DNA of 64,000 nt, from the NCBI GenBank assembly GCA_001464935.1, contig LNEL01000058.1, positions 1 to 64,000 of the forward strand. Direction: 5' to 3'. This document shows positions 1-7,736 of this stretch, piece after piece. Source of the stretch: Gammaproteobacteria bacterium Ga0077536 (GTDB taxonomy: Bacteria; Pseudomonadota; Gammaproteobacteria; Ga0077536). The notes under the pieces were generated by a model. That model ran no database searches, was not told where the DNA came from, and saw nothing but the letters and a program-made list of their open reading frames with translations. Positions within the stretch are counted from its first letter, which is position 1, and each line of letters starts with the position of its first letter. A program made the translations under genes and the position numbers.

Positions 1-1939
1 ACTTGCGCGCATCGAACTCGTCGAGCCCGATGAACATCAGCGCCGCGTTCGGCGCGTTCATGAAGCCGTTGATCGAAAGGCCGGGAAAGCCGACGGCATT
101 GTCGACACCCGGTGTCTTCAGTGCGATGTCGGACATCTGGCGCACGACCTGTTCGGTGCGATCGAGCGACGCGCCGTCCGGGAGCTGAGCGAAGCCGATC
201 AGGTACTGCTTGTCCTGGCTCGGGATGAAGCCGCTCGGCACCATCTGGAACGCCTGCCAGGTGACCCACAGCAGTCCCGCGTAGACGAGCACCACGAGGG
301 ACTTCACGCGCAACAGGCGCCCGACCGCGCAGGTGTAGGCCTTGCCGCTGCGATGGAACACCGCGTCGAAGGCGCGAAAGAACCAGCCGAACAGCGCATC
401 CATCGTGCGCGTCAGCCAGTCCTTCGGCGCGTCGTGGCCGCGCAGCAGCAGCGCGGCAAGGGCGGGCGAGAGGGTCAGCGAGTTGATCGCGGAAATCACG
501 GTGGAAATCGCGATCGTCAGCGAGAACTGGCGATAGAACTGGCCGGTCAGACCGCTGATGAAGGCAATCGGCACGAACACCGCGCAGAGCGTCAGCGCGA
601 TCGCGATGATAGGCCCGCTGACTTCCTGCATCGCGCGATAGCTCGCGGCCTTCGGTGACAGGCCCATCTCGATGTTGCGCTCGACGTTCTCGACGACGAC
701 GATCGCGTCGTCGACGACGATGCCGATCGCGAGCACCATGCCGAACAGCGTCAGCGTGTTGATCGAGAAACCCGCCACCAGCATCACGGCAAAAGTGCCG
801 ATGATCGACACCGGCACGGCGAGCAGCGGAATGACCGACGCCCGCCAGGTCTTCAGGAACACGATCACGACCACGACCACCAGCAGCACCGCCTCGACGA
901 GGGTCTTGATGACCGCGTTGATCGACTTCTGCACGAAGCGCGTGGGGTCATAGACGATCTGGTAGTCCATGCCGCCCGGAAAATCCTTCTTCAGCTTCGC
1001 CATCGTCTCGCGCACTTCGTTCGACAGCGCGATCGCATTCGACAGCGGGGCCTGGAACACCACCAGCGCGACCGCCGGCTTGTTGTCGAGCAGGCTGCGC
1101 AGCGAGTATTCGCTCGCCGCGAGTTCGATGCGGGCGACGTCGCGCAGGCGCAGGATGCCGCCGTCCGCTGAAGTGCGCACGATGATGTCGCCGAACTCCG
1201 CCTCGGTGGACAGGCGTCCCTGGGTGTTCACCGACAGCTGGAACTCGGTGCCGGGCGCGGCGGGGGAAGCGCCGACGACGCCGGCCGCCACCTGCTGGTT
1301 CTGTTCCTGGATCGCGCGCACGACGTCGTTCGCGGTCAGGCTGCGCGCGGCGAGCTTGTTCGGGTCGAGCCACACGCGCATCGCGTAATCGCCGGCACCG
1401 AACACGAAGGCCTCGCCCATGCCGGGGATGCGGCGCAGTTTGTCGCGGATGTTCAGTACCGCATAGTTGCGCAGGTACAGTTCGTCGTAGCGCGCGTCCG
1501 GCGACAGCAGATGCACGACCATCGTCAGGTTCGGCGACTGCTTCTGGGTGATCACGCCAATCTGGCGCACTTCGATCGGCAGGCGCGGCAGCGCGCGCTG
1601 CACCCGGTTCTGCACCTGCGTTTCTGCGAGATCGGGATCGGTGCCTATCTTGAACGTCACGGTGACGTTCAGCACGCCGTCGCTCATCGCCTGCGACGAC
1701 ATGTACAGCATGTTCTCGACGCCGTTGATCTGCTCTTCGAGCGGCGCGGCGACGGTTTCGGCGATCACTTTCGGGTTCGCGCCGGGATAGGTCGCGGTGA
1801 CGACGATCGACGGCGGCACGACGTCCGGATACTCGGACACCGGCAGGAACGGGATCGCGATGAGGCCGGCGACGAAAATCGCGATCGAGAGGACCGCCGC
1901 GAAGACCGGGCGGTCGATGAAGGCGCGGGAGACGTTCAC
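1..1939 (-). CDS. RND efflux permease (HAE1/AcrB-MexB family), C-terminus cut by window edge
   Basis: Inner-membrane, proton-driven drug/solute exporter that works with the adaptor encoded just upstream. About 646 codons are present out of roughly 1040 usual for the family; the remainder lies left of the window. The N-terminus (RAFIDRPVFAAVLSIAIF) is the typical first transmembrane helix. The helix-4 proton-relay pair is visible as GIVVDDAIVVVENVER, Asp410-Asp411, matching Asp407/Asp408 of AcrB. I chose a GTG start 12 bases after the adaptor stop, since the family signature begins right there; no strong ribosome-binding site is visible, which suggests coupling to the adaptor. Substrate cannot be told from the sequence. 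No outer-membrane factor gene is in view; it may lie to the left. Confidence 0.95.
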   Translation of the reverse strand, partial: MNVSRAFIDRPVFAAVLSIAIFVAGLIAIPFLPVSEYPDVVPPSIVVTATYPGANPKVIAETVAAPLEEQINGVENMLYMSSQAMSDGVLNVTVTFKIGTDPDLAETQVQNRVQRALPRLPIEVRQIGVITQKQSPNLTMVVHLLSPDARYDELYLRNYAVLNIRDKLRRIPGMGEAFVFGAGDYAMRVWLDPNKLAARSLTANDVVRAIQEQNQQVAAGVVGASPAAPGTEFQLSVNTQGRLSTEAEFGDIIVRTSADGGILRLRDVARIELAASEYSLRSLLDNKPAVALVVFQAPLSNAIALSNEVRETMAKLKKDFPGGMDYQIVYDPTRFVQKSINAVIKTLVEAVLLVVVVVIVFLKTWRASVIPLLAVPVSIIGTFAVMLVAGFSINTLTLFGMVLAIGIVVDDAIVVVENVERNIEMGLSPKAASYRAMQEVSGPIIAIALTLCAVFVPIAFISGLTGQFYRQFSLTIAISTVISAINSLTLSPALAALLLRGHDAPKDWLTRTMDALFGWFFRAFDAVFHRSGKAYTCAVGRLLRVKSLVVLVYAGLLWVTWQAFQMVPSGFIPSQDKQYLIGFAQLPDGASLDRTEQVVRQMSDIALKTPGVDNAVGFPGLSINGFMNAPNAALMFIGLDEFDARK

Positions 1940-1951
1940 GGGTGCGCGGCC

Positions 1952-3139
1952 TCAGCCAGCCGCCGGTGGCGGTGCGGCGCTGGTCGCGGCCGCCATGTCC
2001 GCCTTCGTCGGCGTGACCGGCGAACCGGGCCGCACGCGCTGCAGTCCGTTGACGACGATGACCTCACCCTCTTCGAGGCCCCGCTCGATCACGCGCAGGC
2101 CGTCGTAGACACGGCCGAGCGTGACTTCGCGGTACTGCGCGTTGTTGTCCTTGTCGAGCACGAGCACGAAGCGCTTGCTCTGATCGGTGCCGATCGCGCG
2201 ATCGGCGACCAGCACCGCGCGGCGCGGCTTCGTGCTGTCGGACAGGCGCACACGCGCATAGAGGCCGGGGGTGAAACGGCGATCGGGATTCGGCAGCGTG
2301 GCGCGCATGCGCACGGTGCCGCTCGCCGGGTTCAGCTGGTTGTCGATGAAAGCCAGCGTTGCGGCGTGCGGCGTGCCGTCCTCGTTCGCGAGGCCGACCT
2401 CGACCTTCAGCGATTTCTCGCGCGCGGCGCCGATGTATTTCAGGAACGCGCCCTCGTCGGCTTCGAACGTCGCATAGATCGGGTCGAGCGCGACGACGGT
2501 GGTCAGCAGCGGCGAATCGGGCGCGTCGCCCTGCACGAGATTGCCGATCGTGCGCTCGTCCTTGCCGACGCGGCCGTCGATGGGCGACGTGATGCGGGTG
2601 TAGCCGAGGTCGACCTTCACGGCGTCGATGGCGGCCTGGTTCGCGCGCAGGGCGGCCTTGAGCGTCGCCACCCCGGACGCGGCCGCATCGTACTCGCGAC
2701 GCGAGGTCGCGCGGTCGGGCAGCATCTGCTGCTGGCGGGCGAGTTCGAGTTCGGCGAGGTCGAGCTGGGCACGGGTGTTGGCGGCGGTGGCTTCCGCCTG
2801 GGCGAGGCGGGCCTGCAGCGGCTGCGGATCGATCACGAACAGCAGGTCGCCGGCTTTCACTTCGGCGCCGGGCGTGAAATGGATCGATTCGAGGTAGCCG
2901 TTGACCCGTGCCCGGATCTCGACCTGCTGGGTGGCTTCGATGCGGCCGGCGAATTCGTCGACTTCCTGCACCTCGCGGACGATCGCAGCGGCGACGGTGA
3001 CCGGCGGTGGCCCGCCGGCGCCCGGCGGCGCGCCGGTGTCCGGGGCCTGTTTGCCACAGGCGGCGAGCAGCCCCAGGAGGCCCAAAAGGCTGCTCGCGAG
3101 CAGCAGACGGGGGAGCTTGAACGGGGGCAGCACGGTCAT
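1952..3139 (-). CDS. RND periplasmic adaptor (HlyD/AcrA-type membrane fusion lipoprotein)
   Basis: Adaptor subunit linking the RND permease to an outer-membrane channel. The 395-residue product starts MTVLPPFKLPRLLLASSLLG and has a lipobox (LLAAC) at about residue 28, so it should be lipid-anchored in the periplasm. The biotinyl-lipoyl-like half (VEIRARVNGYLESIHF...GAEVKAGDLLFVID), an alpha-hairpin rich in Gln/Ala/Leu, and the second lipoyl half (ITSPIDGRVGKDERTIGNLV) follow in the usual order. I prefer the ATG at 3139 over an in-frame GTG 27 bases upstream because it gives a compact lipoprotein signal peptide. It is the first gene of an adaptor-permease operon. Confidence 0.95.
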   Translation of the reverse strand: MTVLPPFKLPRLLLASSLLGLLGLLAACGKQAPDTGAPPGAGGPPPVTVAAAIVREVQEVDEFAGRIEATQQVEIRARVNGYLESIHFTPGAEVKAGDLLFVIDPQPLQARLAQAEATAANTRAQLDLAELELARQQQMLPDRATSRREYDAAASGVATLKAALRANQAAIDAVKVDLGYTRITSPIDGRVGKDERTIGNLVQGDAPDSPLLTTVVALDPIYATFEADEGAFLKYIGAAREKSLKVEVGLANEDGTPHAATLAFIDNQLNPASGTVRMRATLPNPDRRFTPGLYARVRLSDSTKPRRAVLVADRAIGTDQSKRFVLVLDKDNNAQYREVTLGRVYDGLRVIERGLEEGEVIVVNGLQRVRPGSPVTPTKADMAAATSAAPPPAAG

Positions 3140-3169
3140 GGCCGGTTCCGCAATGAGGGATTGCACCGC

Positions 3170-3199
3170 ATCATAAGCGTTCGCAATTTGCTTACAAAC
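3170..3199 (-). promoter_or_regulatory. candidate sigma70 promoter for the RND operon
   Basis: On the minus strand a TATGAT -10 (3170-3175) lies 18 bases downstream of a weak TTTGTA -35 (3194-3199). The surrounding 3171-3240 stretch is markedly A+T-rich against high-GC neighbours. Inferred by eye only. Confidence 0.4.
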
Positions 3200-3220
3200 C
3201 GTTTATTTTCAAATGCAATG

Positions 3221-3236
3221 TTCAGGATTTTGAACA
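3221..3236. promoter_or_regulatory. candidate LysR operator dyad between the RND operon and its divergent regulator
   Basis: GTTCAGGATTTTGAAC has perfect 5-base arms (GTTCA/TGAAC) and sits 10 bases before the LysR start codon, in the divergent promoter region. LysR proteins commonly bind such T-N11-A dyads; assignment to this regulator is inference. Confidence 0.4.
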
Positions 3237-3246
3237 ATATCGCGAC

Positions 3247-4155
3247 ATGAACCGCTTGCAGGCGATGGAGGTTTTCGTGCGCGTGGTCGACACGGCGAGC
3301 TTCACGCGCACCGCCGAACAGATGGCGCTGCCCAAAGCGACCGTCAGCACCCTCGTGCAGCAACTCGAGGCGCGGCTCGGCGTGCGGCTGCTGAACCGCA
3401 CGACCCGGCGCGTCAACGTGACCGTCGACGGCGCCGCCTATTACGAGCGCTGCGTGCGCATCCTCGCCGACGTCGAGGACAGCGAGCACGCCATCGCCGG
3501 CATCGGCGCGACGCTGCACGGCCGCCTGCGCGTCGACGTCGGCGCGACCTTCGGCCGCCGCTTCCTGGTGCCGTCCCTGCCGGAGTTCTTCCGCCTCTAC
3601 CCGGAAATCCGCCTGGAGCTCGGCTGCGGCGACCGGCCGGTGGACCTGCTCGAAGAAGGCGTCGACTGCGTGGTGCGCGGGGGCGCGCTGCTCGACTCCG
3701 GACTCATCGCCCAGCCGGTCGGGGAACTCGACCTGCTGTACTGCGCAGCGCCGCAGTACCTGGCGACCCGCGGCACCCCGCAGCACCCGAAGGACCTGCT
3801 CGAACACGACATCGTGCGCTACTTCTCGACCCGCTTCGGCGCGACCGACACCTGGAACTTCAACCGCGGCAGCGAGCGTCTCGAACTGCGACTCGACGGC
3901 CGCTTCGCGGTCAACGACAGCGAAGCCTACCTCGAAGCCGGGCTGGCGGGCCTCGGCATCATCGAGATGACCCACTTCATGGCCGATCAGCCGCTGCGTG
4001 ACGGCCAGCTGGTGCGGATCCTGCCGGACTGGCAGCCGGACCGGGTGCCGCTGCACGTGATGTACCCGCCGAGCCGGCGCCTGTCGGCGAAGGTCAATGT
4101 GTTCGTGACCTGGGTGTCGTCGCTGATCGCCCGGCACGTGCGCCCCGCGGGTTGA
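3247..4155 (+). CDS. LysR-family transcriptional regulator (divergent from RND pump)
   Basis: A 302-residue DNA-binding regulator. Residues 1-60 form the LysR winged helix-turn-helix (SFTRTAEQMALPKATVSTLV, then RLLNRTTRRVNVT). Residues 90-295 form the periplasmic-binding-protein-like effector domain (GRLRVDVGATFGRRFLVPSL). It belongs to the CrgA/PA-type group in which LLNRTTR is typical. Its head-to-head arrangement with the pump operon, sharing a 107-base intergenic region, makes it the likely regulator of that pump, as MexT is for MexEF in Pseudomonas. The effector is unknown. Confidence 0.93.
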   Translation: MNRLQAMEVFVRVVDTASFTRTAEQMALPKATVSTLVQQLEARLGVRLLNRTTRRVNVTVDGAAYYERCVRILADVEDSEHAIAGIGATLHGRLRVDVGATFGRRFLVPSLPEFFRLYPEIRLELGCGDRPVDLLEEGVDCVVRGGALLDSGLIAQPVGELDLLYCAAPQYLATRGTPQHPKDLLEHDIVRYFSTRFGATDTWNFNRGSERLELRLDGRFAVNDSEAYLEAGLAGLGIIEMTHFMADQPLRDGQLVRILPDWQPDRVPLHVMYPPSRRLSAKVNVFVTWVSSLIARHVRPAG

Positions 4156-4209
4156 GCGCCCCCCCCATCCGGGGTGAATCCCACCCCTTCGCGGCGCCGG
4201 CGCCTCCCC

Positions 4210-4252
4210 TATACTGCCGGCTTCACTAAAAAAACTAGACCGGGGGGGGGAA
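4210..4252 (+). promoter_or_regulatory. candidate promoter and poly-G ribosome-binding site of the IT-family transporter
   Basis: A TATACT -10 lies at 4210-4215 with a poor -35 (TTCGCG, about 16 bases upstream). It is followed by a run of A (4228-4234) and then nine consecutive G (4242-4250) running into AAG, six bases before the ATG. The only Shine-Dalgarno-like sequence is this G tract. Slipped-strand changes in its length would alter the ribosome-binding site. Confidence 0.4.
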
Positions 4253-4257
4253 GTCTG

Positions 4258-5517
4258 ATGACTGGCTTGGCGTTGTTCGGCATTCCGGCCGAATTCATCC
4301 TGTTCGCGATGACGCTGCTCGGCGTCGCCCTGTTCCACCACCACACGCTGGCCGTCGCCCTGACGGGTCTCGCTTCGATCATCGGCTACAAGCTCGTGTT
4401 CACGGGCTTCAAGACCGGCGACGGCCTGATGGGGCTCCTGGCCCACTTCCAGCACGAATGGGTGACGCTCGCGAACCTGTTCTGCCTGCTGATGGGTTTC
4501 GCGCTGCTCGCGCGCCATTTCGAGAAGAGCCACGTGCCGGTGATCCTGCCGAAGTATCTGCCCGACGACTGGAAGGGTGGCTTCGTGATGCTCGTGATGG
4601 TGTTCGTGCTGTCGAGCTTTCTCGACAATATCGCCGCGGCGATGATCGGCGGCGCAATGGCGCACCAGCTGTTCCGCGCGAAAGTGCACATCGGCTATCT
4701 CGCGGCGATCGTCGCGGCGTCGAACGCCGGCGGCTCCGGCAGCGTCGTCGGCGACACCACGACGACGATGATGTGGATCGACGGCGTCGCGCCGCTCGAC
4801 GTCACGCACGCCTATGTCGCGGCGGTCATTGCGCTCGTGATCTTCGGCGTGCCGGCCGCGATTCAGCAGCATCGCCACTCGCCGATCCTGAAGAACTCGC
4901 ATGAACACACGCACGTCGACTGGGGCCGCATCGCGATCGTCGGCATCATCCTGGTCGCGGCGATGACGACGAACATCGTCGTCAACACCTACTACCCGGA
5001 GAAGACCCACGGTTTTCCGTTCATCGGCGTTGCCGTGTGGGTCGCGATCGTGGCGACGATCAAGATCCGCCGCCACGATTGGGAGCTGCTGCCGGAAACG
5101 GCGATGGGCTCGGTGTTCCTGCTGTCGCTCGTGACCTGCGCATCGCTGATGCCCGTCGAAACGCTGCCCGCTGCGTCATGGCAGACGGCCTACGGCCTCG
5201 GCTTCGTGTCCGCGGTGTTCGACAACATCCCGCTGACCGCGCTCGCGCTGAAGCAGGGCGGCTACGACTGGGGCGTGCTCGCGTTCGCGGTCGGCTTCGG
5301 CGGCTCGATGGTCTGGTTCGGATCCAGTGCCGGTGTCGCGCTGTCGAACCTGTACCCGGAAGCGCGCTCGGTGGGCCTGTGGCTGCGCCACGGCTGGCAC
5401 GTGGTGCTCGCCTACGCCGTCAGCTTCCTCGTGATGCTCTACATCGTCGGCTGGCATCCGCACACGCCGCACAAGACCGGCGCCGAGGCTCCGGCGCACG
5501 TCGGGCAGACGCACTGA
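4258..5517 (+). CDS. ion transporter superfamily permease (citrate-transporter / NhaD-like fold)
   Basis: A 419-residue polytopic inner-membrane carrier with about 10-12 hydrophobic segments. The segment SNAGGSGSVVGDTTTTMMW resembles the conserved hairpin of the IT superfamily (citrate/arsenite/NhaD carriers), and FDNIPLTALAL with GFGGSMVWFGSSAGVALSN repeats the theme in the second half. His-rich loops follow helix 1 (FHHHT) and occur mid-protein (EHTHVD). I start at ATG 4258, next to the poly-G site; an upstream in-frame ATG at 4174 would add a basic, non-membrane leader. The ion or substrate cannot be assigned; a Na+/H+ antiporter or organic-anion carrier are both possible. Confidence 0.8.
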   Translation: MTGLALFGIPAEFILFAMTLLGVALFHHHTLAVALTGLASIIGYKLVFTGFKTGDGLMGLLAHFQHEWVTLANLFCLLMGFALLARHFEKSHVPVILPKYLPDDWKGGFVMLVMVFVLSSFLDNIAAAMIGGAMAHQLFRAKVHIGYLAAIVAASNAGGSGSVVGDTTTTMMWIDGVAPLDVTHAYVAAVIALVIFGVPAAIQQHRHSPILKNSHEHTHVDWGRIAIVGIILVAAMTTNIVVNTYYPEKTHGFPFIGVAVWVAIVATIKIRRHDWELLPETAMGSVFLLSLVTCASLMPVETLPAASWQTAYGLGFVSAVFDNIPLTALALKQGGYDWGVLAFAVGFGGSMVWFGSSAGVALSNLYPEARSVGLWLRHGWHVVLAYAVSFLVMLYIVGWHPHTPHKTGAEAPAHVGQTH

Positions 5518-5519
5518 GG

Positions 5520-6419
5520 TCAGCCGGGCGCGGGCTCCCGCGGATGGAAGTGCTCGGCGAGTAGATCGACGAATTCGCGCACCGTGGCCGACAGGTCGCG
5601 GTGCGCGACGACCGCGAACAGCGGCACCGGCGCGGGCGCGTACGGCGTCAGCACCGCGCTGAGCCGGCCCGCCGCGATGTCCTCCCCGACCATGTAGCTC
5701 GGCAGCTGGACGAGGCCGAGACTGCCGAGCGCCGCCATCCTGACCGCGTCGCCCGTCGTCGCCTCGAAGTCCCCGTGCACGCGCAGCGTCACGGCCTCAC
5801 CCCCGTCGCGGAACAGCCACAGCCCCTTGCGCTGGCCCTGGCTGTAGCGCAGGCAGTTGTGCTGCGCGAGATCCGCCAGCGCCGTCGGCGTGCCATGGCG
5901 CGCGAGATACTCCGGCGTCGCGCAGACGATCAGGCGCACGTCGGCGATGCGCCGCGCGACGAGGCTCGAATCCGCGAGCGCGCCGATCTGCACGGCGACG
6001 TCGACCCCTTCCTCCATCAGGCCGACCGGGCGGTCGCTGAGCGTCAGCTGCACCTGCACGCTCGGATAGCGTTGCGCGTACTCGGCGATCACGGGCGCGA
6101 GCTGGAAGCTGCCGAACGAAGTCGGCGCGAGCACCTTCAACATGCCGTGCGGCTGATCGCTGAACTGGGCGATTTCGTGTTCGAGCTCGGCGAGGTCGCC
6201 GAGGATGCGGCGGCAGCCGGCGAGATAGGCCGTGCCGGCGTCGGTCAGGCGCAGATGGCGGGTGGTGCGATGGAGCAGCCGGGTGCCGAGCAGGTGCTCG
6301 AGGTGCTGGATCTGCTTGCTGACCATCGCCTTCGACAGGCGCAGCTGCTCGGCGGCAGCCGAGAAGCTCTGACAGTCCGCCACCGTGATGAAGGTCTCTA
6401 TGCCCGCCAGTTTGTCCAC
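5520..6419 (-). CDS. LysR-family transcriptional regulator
   Basis: A 299-residue regulator with the N-terminal LysR helix-turn-helix (SFSAAAEQLRLSKAMVSKQI; LLHRTTRHLRLTDAG) and a C-terminal effector-binding domain. The start is GTG (MDKLAGIETF). It converges on the transporter gene with only two bases between the stop codons, and is divergent from the small secreted-protein gene at 6592. A dyad at 6447-6461 in that divergent region is a candidate binding site, so its likely targets are itself and the small gene. The effector is unknown. Confidence 0.92.
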   Translation of the reverse strand: MDKLAGIETFITVADCQSFSAAAEQLRLSKAMVSKQIQHLEHLLGTRLLHRTTRHLRLTDAGTAYLAGCRRILGDLAELEHEIAQFSDQPHGMLKVLAPTSFGSFQLAPVIAEYAQRYPSVQVQLTLSDRPVGLMEEGVDVAVQIGALADSSLVARRIADVRLIVCATPEYLARHGTPTALADLAQHNCLRYSQGQRKGLWLFRDGGEAVTLRVHGDFEATTGDAVRMAALGSLGLVQLPSYMVGEDIAAGRLSAVLTPYAPAPVPLFAVVAHRDLSATVREFVDLLAEHFHPREPAPG

Positions 6420-6446
6420 AGCGCTCCGCCCGATTGTTCACTCGCA

Positions 6447-6461
6447 GGAAACAGTATTTCC
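6447..6461. promoter_or_regulatory. candidate LysR operator
   Basis: GGAAACAGTATTTCC is a perfect 5-base-arm dyad with a 5-base spacer, 28 bases upstream of the LysR GTG start and in the divergent region facing the small secreted gene. It has the usual size of a LysR recognition site. Confidence 0.4.
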
Positions 6462-6591
6462 TTCAACGGTTTATTGCTCAAGAGGCAAACGGGGACTATC
6501 TTTTGATGCAAAGCAGCAAGACATGCCTCGGCGCACGGAGATGACCAGCCAGGCCCTTGCGGCAGCCAGCTTCAAACCTAGGAGATGACCA

Positions 6592-6843
6592 ATGAACCGC
6601 AATGCAATCCTGATGGTGGGGTCCCTGGTGGCGGCGCTGTCGATGGGCATGAACGCCACGGCAGCCGACGGCTACTGCACGATCCCCTACCTCAACGCGA
6701 CGAACATCCGCCCGGCCTGCGAACAGCTCGGCGCGAGCGGCATGTCGGGCCTGTATGCCGGCAGCAAGATGTTCGACCAGATGCTGAACCGCCCGCACAT
6801 CGCCGATGTGTTTCCGGCGCCGGTGAAGTCGCGGGCCCGCTGA
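6592..6843 (+). CDS. small secreted protein of unknown function
   Basis: An 83-residue product with a clear Sec signal peptide (MNRNAILMVGSLVAALSMGM, cleavage likely after NATA|AD) and a mature peptide of about 58 residues with two cysteines (CTIPYLNATNIRPAC) that could form a disulfide. AGGAG lies 7 bases before the ATG. I do not recognise a family. Its divergent partner is a LysR gene with a dyad between, which suggests regulated expression. Confidence 0.75.
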   Translation: MNRNAILMVGSLVAALSMGMNATAADGYCTIPYLNATNIRPACEQLGASGMSGLYAGSKMFDQMLNRPHIADVFPAPVKSRAR

Positions 6844-6852
6844 GGCCCACCC

Positions 6853-6893
6853 GGGGACAGTCGCCAAAGCCCTGCGCGGCGGGGACTGTCCCC
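6853..6893. terminator. GGGGACAGTC/GACTGTCCCC inverted repeat between convergent genes
   Basis: Arms GGGGACAGTC (6853-6862) and GACTGTCCCC (6884-6893) are perfectly complementary over 10 bases, in the gap between the convergent small secreted gene and eutC. No U-tract on the + side (CCTTCCCCC follows). It may serve as a bidirectional terminator or be a dispersed repeat. Confidence 0.5.
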
Positions 6894-6914
6894 TTCCCCC
6901 TTCCCTGACGGGCA

Positions 6915-7736
6915 TCAGTCCCGTCGCTCGCCTTCCAGCGCAGTCCCTGGCGGTCCGACCGCCGGCAGCGCGGCGATATCGCTCTCGTCCTTGAGCCCCA
7001 CCCCCGTCAACTGCAGACGCAGCGCCTCGCGCAGGTGCCAGGCAAGCTTGCGCGCGCCGTCGGCGAGCGGCAGTCCGGCGGGCCGCACATTGGAAATGCA
7101 GTTGCGCTCGGCGTCGCTGCGCCCGACGCGCGGCGCGTAGGTCACGTACACCCCGAGGCTGTCCGGCGACGACAGGCCCGGCCGTTCACCGATCAGCACC
7201 GCCACGACGCGGGCGCGGAGCGCCGCGCCGATGTCGTCGCCGATCGCCACCCGTCCCTGGCGCACCACGCACACCGGCGCGATCCGCCACGCCGGGTCGA
7301 GCAGACCGCGCAGTGCGTCGAGCAGCGGCACCGCATGCGCCTGCACCGCGAGGGCCGACAGCCCGTCGGCGAGCACCAGCGCGACGTCGCAGGGTCCGCG
7401 CGCCGCCCCGGTCAGCAACGGCAGGTCGGCCGGATCGAGCTGGCGCCCGAGATCCGGCCGCAGCAGGTAGGTCGGCCGGTCCGGCGCGCGGCTCGCGAGC
7501 GCGAGCGCCGGCCAGTGCGACGCGGCGAGCGCCGCGAGCAGCCGCGGCACGTCGAGCGGCGTCTGCACGGCGTCACGCGCCTGCGCATGGGCCAGCCCGA
7601 AACCGAGGACTTCTGCCGTCGGCAGGCTCGCACCGGCACGGCCGAGCGCAATGCGCGCCGGCGTGTGCCGTCGGAGCTCGGCCCACGGATCGGCATGCAC
7701 CACGGCGCCGGGCGGACGCTCCGGCGGCGTGCTCAT
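6915..7736 (-). CDS. eutC: ethanolamine ammonia-lyase small subunit EutC
   Basis: Small subunit of the adenosylcobalamin-dependent enzyme that splits ethanolamine to acetaldehyde and ammonia. The 273-residue product carries the EutC hallmarks TPARIALGRAGASLPTAEVL near the N-terminus and VLIGERPGLSSPDSLGVYV and ERNCISNVRP toward the C-terminus. The ATG overlaps the eutB stop codon by four bases (ATGA), implying translational coupling. Length is normal for the family. No eutA reactivase, eutD/E or shell genes are adjacent. Confidence 0.96.
   Translation of the reverse strand: MSTPPERPPGAVVHADPWAELRRHTPARIALGRAGASLPTAEVLGFGLAHAQARDAVQTPLDVPRLLAALAASHWPALALASRAPDRPTYLLRPDLGRQLDPADLPLLTGAARGPCDVALVLADGLSALAVQAHAVPLLDALRGLLDPAWRIAPVCVVRQGRVAIGDDIGAALRARVVAVLIGERPGLSSPDSLGVYVTYAPRVGRSDAERNCISNVRPAGLPLADGARKLAWHLREALRLQLTGVGLKDESDIAALPAVGPPGTALEGERRD

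Noticed and set aside
1511-3250. 579-codon open frame on the + strand over the RND genes
   Set aside because: Asp/Arg/His-rich shadow; the minus strand encodes recognisable RND permease and adaptor.
3136-5076. 646-codon minus-strand frame across the LysR and transporter genes
   Set aside because: Spans two well-supported genes on the other strand and their intergenic promoter; product has no domain.
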